Source: Thermoplasmatota archaeon
Lineage (GTDB): Archaea; Thermoplasmatota; E2; JACPAO01; JAHFTW01
Length of the DNA stretch: 8,147 nucleotides
NCBI GenBank assembly: GCA_028289805.1
Contig: JANQNI010000106.1
Coordinates: 1-8,147 of the forward strand
Direction: 5' to 3'
Position numbers and translations under genes: made by a program. Below, piece by piece: positions 1 through 7,313 of the stretch (the stretch's first letter is position 1; each line of letters opens with the position of its first letter). A model generated the notes under the pieces. That model had not been told where the DNA came from. It searched no databases and saw nothing but the letters and a program-made list of their open reading frames with translations.

Positions 1-133
1 ACTGGAGCCCAACCGCGAGGAGGTCGAGCAGGGCGCCCTCTACTTCCGCCCGCTGCCCCTGGCGGGCGTGGTCGCGGCCGCCGCGGCGGGCATCGCCCTC
101 GCCGTCGTCCAACTGCCGGGGGGCCGCCGGTGA
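1..133 (+). CDS. C-terminal end of a membrane protein, possibly CcmC-like (5' end outside window)
   Basis: An open frame enters from the left edge and stops at TGA 131-133, showing 43 residues. The first half is polar and acidic (LEPNREEVEQG). The second half is one clear membrane helix of about 20 residues, roughly visible residues 18-38, rich in Ala, Val and Leu. A short GGRR tail follows, which suggests a cytoplasmic C-terminus. Its stop overlaps the GTG start of ccmF in the four bases GTGA, so the two genes are probably translationally coupled and the product is likely part of the cytochrome c maturation block. In Ccm operons a final helix after a polar loop would fit the end of CcmC, but CcmE, CcmD or an unrelated small membrane protein cannot be excluded from 43 residues. 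That it is a real gene end is fairly sure; the CcmC suggestion is only inference. Confidence 0.6.
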   Translation, partial: LEPNREEVEQGALYFRPLPLAGVVAAAAAGIALAVVQLPGGRR

Positions 134-2688
134 ACGCACTCCAACTCCTGCCCACCGTCGGCCTGCTGGGAGGCGTCCTCGCCACCGGTGCCCAGGCCCT
201 GTGGCTGCGCTGGGGCGACCCGCGCGCCCGCACGGCGCACAAGATCGGCGTCGCCCTCGCCCTGGCCGCCATGGCCACCACGTTCCTCACCCTCCTGATC
301 CTGTTCGTGACCGGGCAGGTCCAGTACGAGTACGTCTTCCTCTACACGCGCACGGACCTGAGCCTGCGCTACAAGCTCGCCGGCACGTGGGCGGGGCGGG
401 AGGGCAGCCTCGTCCTGTGGGCCCTCTGCATCACCGCCGTGTGGGCGTGGCTGGCGCGCGACGCGCGGGAGCCGGCGCGGGCGCGCGACTGGACGCGCCT
501 CTGGTTCGCCGGCATCGCCACCGCGTTCCTGGCCGCCGTCTGGGCCCAGGACACGTTCACGGCGACGCCGGAGTTCTTCCTCCAGGGCCGACCGGACGGC
601 AACGGCCTGAACCCGACGCTCGTCTCGCCCTTCATGCTCATCCACCCGCCGCTGATGTTCGTCGCCTACGCCCTGACGACGCTGCCGGCGGCGGCGGTGC
701 TGGGCCACCTCGCCTCGGGCCACGACCGCTGGAGCACCGTCTCGCTGGGCCCCAGCCGCCTGAACTGGCTCCTCTACACGACCGCCATGGGCCTCGGCGG
801 CATCTGGGCCTACTACACCCTCGGCTTCGGCGGCTACTGGGCCTGGGACCCCGTCGAGGTGGCCAACCTGCTGCCGTGGCTGGCCCTGACGCTGTACCTG
901 CACGCCCAGTTGCACCACCTGCGCCACGGCCGCTACCGCGTCATCGGGCCCTTCCTGGGCCTGCTGCCGTTCCTGCTGACGCTGTTTTCCACCATCAGCA
1001 CCCGCAGCGGCCTCTGGGTGTCGGTCCACGCATTCACCGACCCCACCCAGACCTTCAACCCGGACGCGCCGGGGCGGTTCCTGGACATCCTGCTGGTGGA
1101 GGAGAGCCTGCGCTTCTACGTCGCGTTGTGGCTGGGCATCCTCCTGGTGGCGCTGGCCCTGTGGTCACGACGGTTGGCGATGGACCACGGGACGCTCGCG
1201 CGCACCAGCCGCGTCGTGGCCGGCGTGCTGGGCACCCTCGGCGTCCTCTCCCTCCTGGCGCCCGCCGCCACCCTCGCCATGCTGCTGGAGGCGTCGTACC
1301 AACTCACCGGCGGCCGCACCGGCTTCGGGCTGCTGGGCCTCGGCGCCGCCGCCGTCCTGGGCGCCGCCGCCCCCGCCCTCGCCACCGACGAGGAGCCCGA
1401 GCCGGGCCGCCGCCGTGGCCTCCGGCGCATCGACCTGAAGGGCCTCGCCTACGCCTCCATCCTCGTCCTCGGCCTCGGCCTGCTGGTCATCTTCCTCTTC
1501 CACATGGCCGCCGCCAACGGCTGGAGCGAGGCGTTCTACACCGCCCGCTTCCCCTGGCTCGCCACCCCCGTCACCCTCGGCCTGCTGGTCTTCGTCGCCT
1601 ACCCCGTCCACGGCCGCAAGCGCGCCCTCGCCATCGCCGCCACGGTCCTGGCGGGCGCGGGGGCTGCGGCCCTCCTGTTCCCCGCGCACCGGGAGGGCGC
1701 CTACACCCTCGCCCTCACCGTCCCCACCCTGGCCCTCGCCCTCGACCGCGTGCGCCGGCTCGCCCTGGCGCCCCGCACGCCGCGCGCCCTCGCCGTCGGC
1801 CGCAGCCTGCTGTGGCTCGCCGCCCTGCTGGCCATCGTGTTCTGGGTCAACCCCCCCAGCCGCGTCGGCCTCGGACCCCTCGTCTGGCACCCCGTCTGGC
1901 CCGTCCAGTTGGTGCTGGGGGGCGCCGCGTTCTACGGCCTGCACCGCGCGCAGAAGCACCTGGCCGCCGCCGACGCCCACCCCGGCCGCACGCACCTCCT
2001 CGTGGGCGCCCTGGCCGGCTTCGGCGTGGGCGCCGTGCTGGCCGCCGTCGCATGGGTCCTGGAGCGGCGCCACCAGGACCGCCGCCCCGCGCCCAAGCAG
2101 ACCGGGACGCGGCTGCGCCAGGTCGCCCTCATGGGCTCCCACACCGCCGTCGTCCTGGTGCTGGTGGGGTACGCCACGAGCACCTACTTCGGCGCCGAGG
2201 AGGACGTGGAACTGCGCGTGGGAGAGAGCGTCGTCGTCGGCGGGCAGGAACTGGCCCTGACGGGCGTGCGCCTGGACGAGGTCGGCCCCTTCGTCGCCTC
2301 CCTGCACCCCCAGGTGGACGCCGTCGGCGTCGGCCAGGGGGAGGGCACGCTCTACTGGGAGTCCCAGACCGGCAGCCACTACCCCCTGCCCGCCACCGTG
2401 CGCGCCTGGGACCGCGACGTCTACTTCGCCGTCGACGGCGTCTGCCTCGAGGAGAACTGCACCACGGCCGACGCCTTCGTGCGCGCCTACGAACCCTCCA
2501 ACCGCGTGCGCGCCGGCGCCGAGGGGACCGACACCGCCACCGTGCAGCTCCAGGTCTTCACCCTCCCCGGCCTCTCCATGGTCTGGGCCGCCCTCTGGCT
2601 CTTCGTCTACTGGATGGGCCTCCTGATGGCCACGCCGGAGCCCCCAACCCAAGCCTTATCGAAGGAGAAGGCAACCCGGAGCGCATGA
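130..2688 (+). CDS. ccmF: Cytochrome c heme lyase subunit CcmF, extended form
   Basis: This 852-residue polytopic membrane protein is CcmF, the System I synthetase subunit that joins heme to CXXCH motifs of apocytochrome c on the outer face of the membrane. Visible landmarks are YKLAGTWAGREGS at 81-93, HPP at 172-174, the tryptophan-rich WAWDPVE heme-binding segment at 237-243, and SVHAFTDP at 298-305. By family comparison the four heme-ligand histidines are H172, H258, H300 and H671. After H671 come a membrane helix, an outer domain of about 130 residues (roughly 690-820) with Cys772 and Cys777, and a last helix. It is about 200 residues longer than bacterial CcmF (about 650); the surplus lies between H300 and H671 and consists of extra hydrophobic segments. 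The GTG start is chosen because it overlaps the upstream stop (GTGA); the stop overlaps the next ATG (ATGA). Identification is firm. Confidence 0.95.
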   Translation: MNALQLLPTVGLLGGVLATGAQALWLRWGDPRARTAHKIGVALALAAMATTFLTLLILFVTGQVQYEYVFLYTRTDLSLRYKLAGTWAGREGSLVLWALCITAVWAWLARDAREPARARDWTRLWFAGIATAFLAAVWAQDTFTATPEFFLQGRPDGNGLNPTLVSPFMLIHPPLMFVAYALTTLPAAAVLGHLASGHDRWSTVSLGPSRLNWLLYTTAMGLGGIWAYYTLGFGGYWAWDPVEVANLLPWLALTLYLHAQLHHLRHGRYRVIGPFLGLLPFLLTLFSTISTRSGLWVSVHAFTDPTQTFNPDAPGRFLDILLVEESLRFYVALWLGILLVALALWSRRLAMDHGTLARTSRVVAGVLGTLGVLSLLAPAATLAMLLEASYQLTGGRTGFGLLGLGAAAVLGAAAPALATDEEPEPGRRRGLRRIDLKGLAYASILVLGLGLLVIFLFHMAAANGWSEAFYTARFPWLATPVTLGLLVFVAYPVHGRKRALAIAATVLAGAGAAALLFPAHREGAYTLALTVPTLALALDRVRRLALAPRTPRALAVGRSLLWLAALLAIVFWVNPPSRVGLGPLVWHPVWPVQLVLGGAAFYGLHRAQKHLAAADAHPGRTHLLVGALAGFGVGAVLAAVAWVLERRHQDRRPAPKQTGTRLRQVALMGSHTAVVLVLVGYATSTYFGAEEDVELRVGESVVVGGQELALTGVRLDEVGPFVASLHPQVDAVGVGQGEGTLYWESQTGSHYPLPATVRAWDRDVYFAVDGVCLEENCTTADAFVRAYEPSNRVRAGAEGTDTATVQLQVFTLPGLSMVWAALWLFVYWMGLLMATPEPPTQALSKEKATRSA
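2661..2672 (+). promoter_or_regulatory. Purine-rich Shine-Dalgarno-like site inside the ccmF 3' end
   Basis: GAAGGAGAAGGC stands out in an otherwise GC-rich stretch and contains AAGGAG, a good Shine-Dalgarno core. It lies about 17 bases before the ATG at 2685, longer than the usual 5-10, and no in-frame start lies nearer to it. The codon just upstream, at 2656-2658, is TTA, a rare leucine codon in this sequence. GCCTT (2653-2657) can pair with AAGGC (2668-2672), leaving AAGGAG in the loop. It probably helps reinitiation on the downstream gene, but the spacing makes this uncertain. Confidence 0.4.
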
Positions 2689-3317
2689 AGCCGACCGCCA
2701 CCCCCCGCGTCCTGCTTCCGCTGGCCGCGCTGCTGGTCCTCGCCAACCCGGTCGCCGCCTACGAGGAGTCCGACGCCCCCCTGCTGGACCCCCAGGTCGT
2801 CCGCGTCTGGCACAGCCCCGACCAGCCCGAGCCCGGCGCCCAGTGGACCGGCGGCATCGAGTTCGTCCCCGGCCACAACGTCACCGAGGTCCGCTTCCAG
2901 GTCTGCAACGTCGGCGAGTTCTGCGTCGCGCCCCCCACCCTCGCCCAGCGCCTCGGCGACAACGAGTGGACCTACGACACCAACGACTACCGCGACCCCC
3001 TCGGCAACCCCGTCCCGTGGGGCGACGAGGACGCCACCGACGGCGCCGACTGGCGCGTGGGCACCCAGTTCTTCCTCACCCACGCCGACGGCAACCACAC
3101 CGAACTGCCCCACGGCCTCGACCTCACCTCCGAGGAGTGCGAGGGCCGCTACCGGGAGTGCAGCGAGACCCACTACTTCGCCTGGGACCTCCCCGCCGGC
3201 CCCGTGGCCAGCGCGGGCGAAACCGACCGGGGCGCCCCCGGCCCGGCGCCGCTGCTGGTCCTCGGCCTCCTGTTGCTGGCCGCGTACCCGCTTCGCAACC
3301 GCCAAGGCCGCTCCTGA
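2685..3317 (+). CDS. Uncharacterised secreted, C-terminally membrane-anchored protein of the ccm operon
   Basis: I do not recognise the family of this 210-residue protein. Residues 1-25 form a signal peptide: a Lys and Arg near the start, a Leu/Ala-rich core, and Val-Ala-Ala just before a likely cut at Tyr26. An acidic domain follows (26-180), rich in Trp, Tyr and Asp, with a beta-sandwich-like look. It contains two close cysteine pairs, Cys74/Cys80 and Cys152/Cys159, and sequons NVT and NHT. One hydrophobic helix (about 188-203) and a basic tail (RNRQGRS) end the protein, so the domain should face outward. It lacks the LRCxxC motif of CcmH and has no CxxC, so it is not an evident CcmH or thioredoxin. 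The ATG overlaps the ccmF stop, and a redoxin-CcdA fusion follows after 18 bases. This context suggests a partner in cytochrome c assembly or disulfide handling, by inference only. Confidence 0.85.
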   Translation: MKPTATPRVLLPLAALLVLANPVAAYEESDAPLLDPQVVRVWHSPDQPEPGAQWTGGIEFVPGHNVTEVRFQVCNVGEFCVAPPTLAQRLGDNEWTYDTNDYRDPLGNPVPWGDEDATDGADWRVGTQFFLTHADGNHTELPHGLDLTSEECEGRYRECSETHYFAWDLPAGPVASAGETDRGAPGPAPLLVLGLLLLAAYPLRNRQGRS

Positions 3318-3322
3318 CCAAC

Positions 3323-3326
3323 GAGG
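3323..3326 (+). promoter_or_regulatory. Likely ribosome binding site of the redoxin-CcdA gene
   Basis: GAGG lies 9 bases before the ATG at 3336, in the 18-base gap after the preceding stop. It supports that ATG as the start; the resulting N-terminus is polar and basic and runs straight into a membrane helix. Confidence 0.4.
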
Positions 3327-3335
3327 AACCCAGGC

Positions 3336-4658
3336 ATGGACCGACGCGAGGACACCGACCCCCGGGGCCCCGGCCACCGCAACAACACGCTCGCCCTGTG
3401 GCTGAGCCTCGCCTTCGTCGTCGCCGTCCCGCTCTCCATCTCCGTCTACGACGCCCTGCACGAACCCGCCGGCACCGCGCCGGACTTCACCCTCACCAGC
3501 ACCGGCTTCGAGGACGGCGTCCACGGCGAGCCCGTCAACTTCAGCCTCAGCGACTACCGCGGCAAGACCGTCCTGCTGGACTTCATGGCCGTCACCTGCA
3601 CCAGTTGCCGCGTCCTGACCGACGAGGTCCTGAAGCCCATCTACGCCGAGTACGGCAACCGCACCGACTTCGTCCTGCTCTCCGTCGACACCTGGGCCGA
3701 CCCCGGCACCGGCAGCGCCACCTTCGGCGGCGAGACGCGCGAGGACCTGATCCGACTCCAGGAAGAGGAGGCGTCGCACTGGCGCCACGCCCTCGACACG
3801 GACAAGGTCTACCTCAAGTACAGCGCCGTCGCCCTGCCCAAGATCGCCCTCATCGCCCCCGACGGCACCATCGTCCTGGAGAAGTCCGGCATCCCCCCCG
3901 TCGAGGACGTGCGGGCCGCCGTCGACGCCAGCCTCTCCGGCGCCGCCACCGGGGGCGTCGGCGACGAGCAGGTGCTGCGCGTCGGCCTCCTGGGCCTCGC
4001 CGTCGTGGCCGGCGTCGCCTCCTTCTTCTCGCCGTGCAGCGTCGGCCTCATCCCCGCGTACATGGGCTTCCTCCTGCAAGGCCAGCAAGGCCAGCAGGGC
4101 CCCACCGCCGGCCGCACCCTCAAGGCGGGCCTCGTCACCGCCGCCGGCATCGTCACCGTCTACGGCGCACTCGCTCTCCTGTTCTGGGGCCTCGACCTCG
4201 CCGGCTACGGCCCCGCCATGCGGGAACTGCTGCCCAAGATCGCCCCCGTCGTCGCCGTCCTGCTCATCGTGCTGGGCGTGCTGATGTTCTTCAAGCTCAG
4301 CTGGGACTGGCTCGCCAAGCGCCTTGGCATGGGCAAACTCGACGGCCGCCGCGGCTTCTACGCCTTCGGCATCGGCTACGGCCTCGCCGCCTTCGGCTGC
4401 ACCGGCCCCATCTTCCTCCCCGTCCTGCTGGCCGGCTTCCTCCAGGGCGCCGGGACCGGCCTCCTGGTGTTCCTGCTCTACGCCACCGCCATCGCCGCCT
4501 TCGTCGTCTTCGCCGCCGCGCTCGTGGCCAGCGGGCAACAGGGACGGCTGCGGGCCCTGCTGCAAAACAGCCCCTGGGTGACCAAGGCGAGCGCCCTGCT
4601 GCTGGTGGGCGCGGGCGTGTACCTGCTGTGGTTCGACGCGTCGGCCGGCATCCTCTAA
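3336..4658 (+). CDS. Fusion of a TlpA/ResA-type thioredoxin domain with a CcdA (DsbD-beta) membrane domain
   Basis: This 440-residue protein joins two thiol-redox modules. Residues 1-17 are polar and basic, and 18-37 form a membrane helix. Residues about 45-205 are a thioredoxin-fold redoxin (APDFTLTS start, active site Cys88-Thr-Ser-Cys91, cis-proline Pro168 in ALPKIALIAPDG). Residues about 213-437 are a six-helix CcdA domain with the conserved cysteines Cys234 (FFSPCSVGLIP) and Cys355 (FGCTGPIFLP). In this family the CcdA cysteines take electrons from cytoplasmic thioredoxin and pass them outward. The attached redoxin would receive them and reduce apocytochrome cysteines, combining the jobs of CcdA and CcmG/ResA. 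DsbD has its thioredoxin domain after the membrane domain; here it comes before. A loop between the first two CcdA helices holds a small GQQ repeat. It closes the ccm block. Domain calls are firm; the cytochrome role rests on context. Confidence 0.93.
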   Translation: MDRREDTDPRGPGHRNNTLALWLSLAFVVAVPLSISVYDALHEPAGTAPDFTLTSTGFEDGVHGEPVNFSLSDYRGKTVLLDFMAVTCTSCRVLTDEVLKPIYAEYGNRTDFVLLSVDTWADPGTGSATFGGETREDLIRLQEEEASHWRHALDTDKVYLKYSAVALPKIALIAPDGTIVLEKSGIPPVEDVRAAVDASLSGAATGGVGDEQVLRVGLLGLAVVAGVASFFSPCSVGLIPAYMGFLLQGQQGQQGPTAGRTLKAGLVTAAGIVTVYGALALLFWGLDLAGYGPAMRELLPKIAPVVAVLLIVLGVLMFFKLSWDWLAKRLGMGKLDGRRGFYAFGIGYGLAAFGCTGPIFLPVLLAGFLQGAGTGLLVFLLYATAIAAFVVFAAALVASGQQGRLRALLQNSPWVTKASALLLVGAGVYLLWFDASAGIL

Positions 4659-4683
4659 GCGGGGCCGTCGCCGTGCAGGGTCC

Positions 4684-5466
4684 GTGAAGCTCATCACCTG
4701 GAACGTCAACAGCCTCCGCGCCCGCCTGGAGCGCACCCTCGGCGTCCTCGACCGGCACGCGCCCGACGTCCTGGCGCTCCAGGAGACGAAGTGCACGGAC
4801 GACCAGTTCCCGTTCCAGGAGCTGGAGGCGGCGGGCTACCACGCCGTCCACCACGGCCAGCCCAAGTACAACGGCGTCGCCCTGCTGTCGCGCGAACCCG
4901 TCGACGACGTGCGGCGGGGCTTCCCCGGCGACCCCGCCCCCGACATGGCCCGCGTCGTCGGCGGCCGCGTGGGCGACCTGCACCTGCTCAACTGCTACGT
5001 CGTCAACGGCCAGGCGCCGGGCTCGGACAAGTTCGCGCTGAAGATGCGCTGGCTGGACGCCCTGCGCGACCACCTCGCGAGCGCCTACGACCCCTCCGAC
5101 CGGCTCGTCGTGGTGGGCGACTGGAACATCACCCCCGACGACCGCGACGTGCACGACCCCGAGAAGTGGCGCGAGCAGATCCACTGCACCGAGGAGGAGC
5201 GGGCGCAGCTCCGGGGCTTCCTGGACTGGGGCCTGACGGACCTGCACCGCCTCCACGACGACGGCCCCGGCCCGTGGACGTGGTGGGACTACCGCATGGG
5301 CGCCTTCGCGCGCGGCTGGGGTCTCCGCATCGACCTCGCCCTGGGCACCGCGCCCGTCGCCGCCGCCTGCACGACCGTCGAGGTCGACAAGGACGAGCGC
5401 CGCAAGACGACGCACGAGACCAACCCCAGCGACCACGCGCCCGTCGCCGTCACCCTGTCTTCTTAA
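4684..5466 (+). CDS. xth: Exodeoxyribonuclease III / AP endonuclease
   Basis: This 260-residue protein is an Xth/ExoIII-type nuclease of the endonuclease-exonuclease-phosphatase fold. The family cleaves DNA 5' of abasic sites in base excision repair and removes nucleotides from 3' ends, using Mg2+. Catalytic positions are all present: Asn7 (TWNVNS), Glu34 (LQETKC), Tyr105 (CYVVNGQ), Asp146 and Asn148 (GDWNITPDDRDVHDP), Asp217 (RIDLAL) and Asp250-His251 (SDHAPV). Length is close to the E. coli enzyme (268). Starting at GTG 4684 puts Asn7 and Glu34 at the same numbers as in E. coli, which supports this start; no strong ribosome site precedes it. It is cytoplasmic, with no signal or membrane segment. 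It begins 25 bases after the redoxin-CcdA gene and is followed after 24 bases by nrdJ, so it may share a transcript with both, although its role is unrelated to cytochrome assembly. Confidence 0.97.
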   Translation: MKLITWNVNSLRARLERTLGVLDRHAPDVLALQETKCTDDQFPFQELEAAGYHAVHHGQPKYNGVALLSREPVDDVRRGFPGDPAPDMARVVGGRVGDLHLLNCYVVNGQAPGSDKFALKMRWLDALRDHLASAYDPSDRLVVVGDWNITPDDRDVHDPEKWREQIHCTEEERAQLRGFLDWGLTDLHRLHDDGPGPWTWWDYRMGAFARGWGLRIDLALGTAPVAAACTTVEVDKDERRKTTHETNPSDHAPVAVTLSS

Positions 5467-5479
5467 GGCCCCCCGCACC

Positions 5480-5485
5480 GAAGGT
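5480..5485 (+). promoter_or_regulatory. Likely ribosome binding site of nrdJ
   Basis: GAAGGT ends 5 bases before the ATG at 5491, in the 24-base gap after the exonuclease gene. It agrees with the start chosen from protein alignment, where class II reductases begin with a segment like LTPAALQVLEARYL. Confidence 0.45.
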
Positions 5486-5490
5486 CCCCC

Positions 5491-7242
5491 ATGGGCCTGA
5501 CGCCCGCCGCCCTGCAGGTGCTGGAGGCCCGCTACCTCCGCCGCGACGAGGCCGGCGCCGTCGTGGAGACGCCCGAGGCGCTGTGGCGTCGCGTGGCCGC
5601 GGCCGTCGCCGCCCAGGAGCCGGACCCCGCATCCGTCCCCGCACAAACGGAGCGCTTCGAGTCCCTGATGGCGTCCCTGGATTTCCTGCCCAACAGCCCC
5701 ACCCTCATGAACGCCGGGCTCCCCGACGGCCAACTCAGCGCCTGCTTCGTCCTCGCCGTCCCCGACCACATGGAGGGCATCTTCGGCGCCCTGCGCGACG
5801 CCGCGCTGGTGCAGAAGACCGGCGGCGGCACCGGATTCAGCTTCAGCCGCCTGCGCCCCGAGGGCGACCCCGTCACGTCCACCGGCGGCCGTGCCAGCGG
5901 CCCCGTGCCGTTCCTGCGCATCTTCGACGCCGCCACCGGCAACATCCGCCAGGGTGGCCGCCGGCGCGGGGCGAACATGGGCGTCCTGCGCGTCGACCAC
6001 CCGGACGTGCGGACGTTCGTGGACGCCAAGCGCGACGGCGGGATGGCGAACTTCAACCTCAGCGTCGCCGTCACCGACGACTTCATGCGCGCCGTCGAGG
6101 CGGGGGAGCAGCACGCCCTCGTCAACCCCCGCACGGGCGCGGTGGCCGAGCGCGTGGACGCCCGCGACCTCTTCCTTGCCGTCTGCGACGCCGCCTGGAC
6201 CACCGGCGACCCCGGCCTGCTGTTTCTGGACGCCATCCACCGCGCCGACCCCTGCCCCCACCTGGGCGCCATCGAGGCCACCAACCCCTGCGGCGAACTG
6301 CCCCTGCGCCCCGACGACGCCTGCACCCTCGGCAGCATCCACCTGGGCCGCCACCTGGAGCCCGACGGCCGCGCCCTGGACCGGGAGCGCCTGCGCGACA
6401 CCGTCCACGAGGCCGTGCGGTTCCTCGACGACGTGCTGGACGCCAACCACGCCCCCACCCCCGCCATCGCCCGCACCACCGCCGTCACCCGCAACGTCGG
6501 CCTCGGCGTCATGGGCTTCGCCGAACTGCTGCTGCGCCTCGGCGTCCCCTACGACCACGACGACGCCGTGCGCGTCGCCGACGACGTGATGGGGTTCATC
6601 CAGGAGGAGGCACGGATCGCCAGCGAGGACCTGGCGCGGGAGCGGGGGGCGTTTCCCGCCTTCGAGGCGAGCCTGCTGGCCGACGAGACCCCCGTGCGCA
6701 ACGCCACCCGCACCGCCGTCGCGCCCACCGGAACCATCGGCATCATCGCCGGCACCACGCCCGGCATCGAACCCCTCTTCGCCCTCGCCTACCGCCGCGT
6801 CGGCGTCCTCGACGGAGCGACGATCCCCGAGGCCAACCCCCTCTTCGAGGCTGCCCTGCGCGAACGCGGCGTCGCGCCGGAGCCAGTGCTGGAGCAGGTC
6901 GCCGCCACCGGCTCCCTGGAGGGCGTCGACGGCGTCCCCGAGGACCTGCGCCGGGTGTTCGTCACGGCGCTGGAGGTGCCCCCCGACCGCCACCTGGACG
7001 TCCAGGCCGCCTTCCAGCGCCACACGGACAGCGCCGTCAGCAAGACCGTCAACCTGCCCGAGGACGCCACCGTGGACGACGTGGCGCACGTCTACGCGCG
7101 GGCGTGGCGGCTGGGACTCAAGGGCGTCACCGTGTACCGGTACGGCAGCAAGGGGGAGCAGGTGCTGCGGCTGGGCACCGGGGAGACCGGCGTGCAGCGG
7201 GAGCACGCGCCGCGGTGCGACCCCAGCGAGTGCGCGCTCTGA
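5491..7242 (+). CDS. nrdJ: Adenosylcobalamin-dependent (class II) ribonucleoside-diphosphate reductase
   Basis: This 583-residue enzyme makes deoxyribonucleotides from ribonucleotides with a radical generated from coenzyme B12. The N-terminus (LTPAALQVLEARYL) opens directly on the catalytic domain, with no ATP-cone. Key positions, by family comparison, are Cys85 (SACFVLAV) and Cys278 (DDACTLGS) as the substrate-reducing pair, Asn265-Pro-Cys267-Gly-Glu269 as the thiyl radical loop, and PTGTIG (412-417) for phosphate binding. GLKGVTVYRYGSK (near 545) is typical of class II, and the paired radical-relay tyrosines of class I are not seen. The enzyme is short for the group (usually well over 600). 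It ends in Cys576-X4-Cys581 two residues from the stop, like the redox tail of class I NrdA, and lacks the longer cysteine-rich tail of many NrdJ. A thioredoxin reductase-like gene lies convergently downstream, a sensible partner for recycling. Identification is firm. Confidence 0.96.
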   Translation: MGLTPAALQVLEARYLRRDEAGAVVETPEALWRRVAAAVAAQEPDPASVPAQTERFESLMASLDFLPNSPTLMNAGLPDGQLSACFVLAVPDHMEGIFGALRDAALVQKTGGGTGFSFSRLRPEGDPVTSTGGRASGPVPFLRIFDAATGNIRQGGRRRGANMGVLRVDHPDVRTFVDAKRDGGMANFNLSVAVTDDFMRAVEAGEQHALVNPRTGAVAERVDARDLFLAVCDAAWTTGDPGLLFLDAIHRADPCPHLGAIEATNPCGELPLRPDDACTLGSIHLGRHLEPDGRALDRERLRDTVHEAVRFLDDVLDANHAPTPAIARTTAVTRNVGLGVMGFAELLLRLGVPYDHDDAVRVADDVMGFIQEEARIASEDLARERGAFPAFEASLLADETPVRNATRTAVAPTGTIGIIAGTTPGIEPLFALAYRRVGVLDGATIPEANPLFEAALRERGVAPEPVLEQVAATGSLEGVDGVPEDLRRVFVTALEVPPDRHLDVQAAFQRHTDSAVSKTVNLPEDATVDDVAHVYARAWRLGLKGVTVYRYGSKGEQVLRLGTGETGVQREHAPRCDPSECAL

Positions 7243-7255
7243 GGCCGCCCGCCCG

Positions 7256-7313
7256 CCGTCAGTCCAGGGGCCGCACCCTCGGCGCATGCACGAAGGCGTC
7301 GACCACCGCCGTC
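7256..7313. repeat. Direct repeat copy 1: displaced copy of the 3' end of the downstream flavoprotein gene
   Basis: This 58-base block matches 7364-7421 at 54 positions with no gaps; the four mismatches all fall in 7279-7283. Read on the minus strand it encodes TAVVDAFVHAPRVRPLD followed by TGA (7259-7261), the same ending as the real gene apart from Pro for Ser. It lies 108 bases downstream of the gene's own end, in the same frame. The 50 bases between the copies show no similarity to the gene. Confidence 0.9.

Noticed and set aside
201..2684. Plus-strand open frame continuing into the unknown protein's gene, which would make it a 1038-residue protein.
   Set aside because: The part before 2685 is an Arg/Pro/His-rich out-of-frame reading of ccmF. 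The real start is ATG 2685, followed by a clear signal peptide.
2685..3317. Calling the unknown protein CcmH because of its position after ccmF.
   Set aside because: It has no LRCxxC motif, and its anchor is placed differently (signal peptide plus one C-terminal helix around a large Trp/Tyr-rich domain).
1165..4796. Two long minus-strand open frames across ccmF, the unknown gene and the redoxin-CcdA gene.
   Set aside because: They are Gly/Ala/Glu-rich shadow frames opposite well-supported genes, with no motifs.
5491..7242. Class I ribonucleotide reductase large subunit, suggested by the CX4C tail.
   Set aside because: The N-terminus and the GLKGVTVYR segment are class II, the relay tyrosines are not seen, and no small subunit gene is adjacent.
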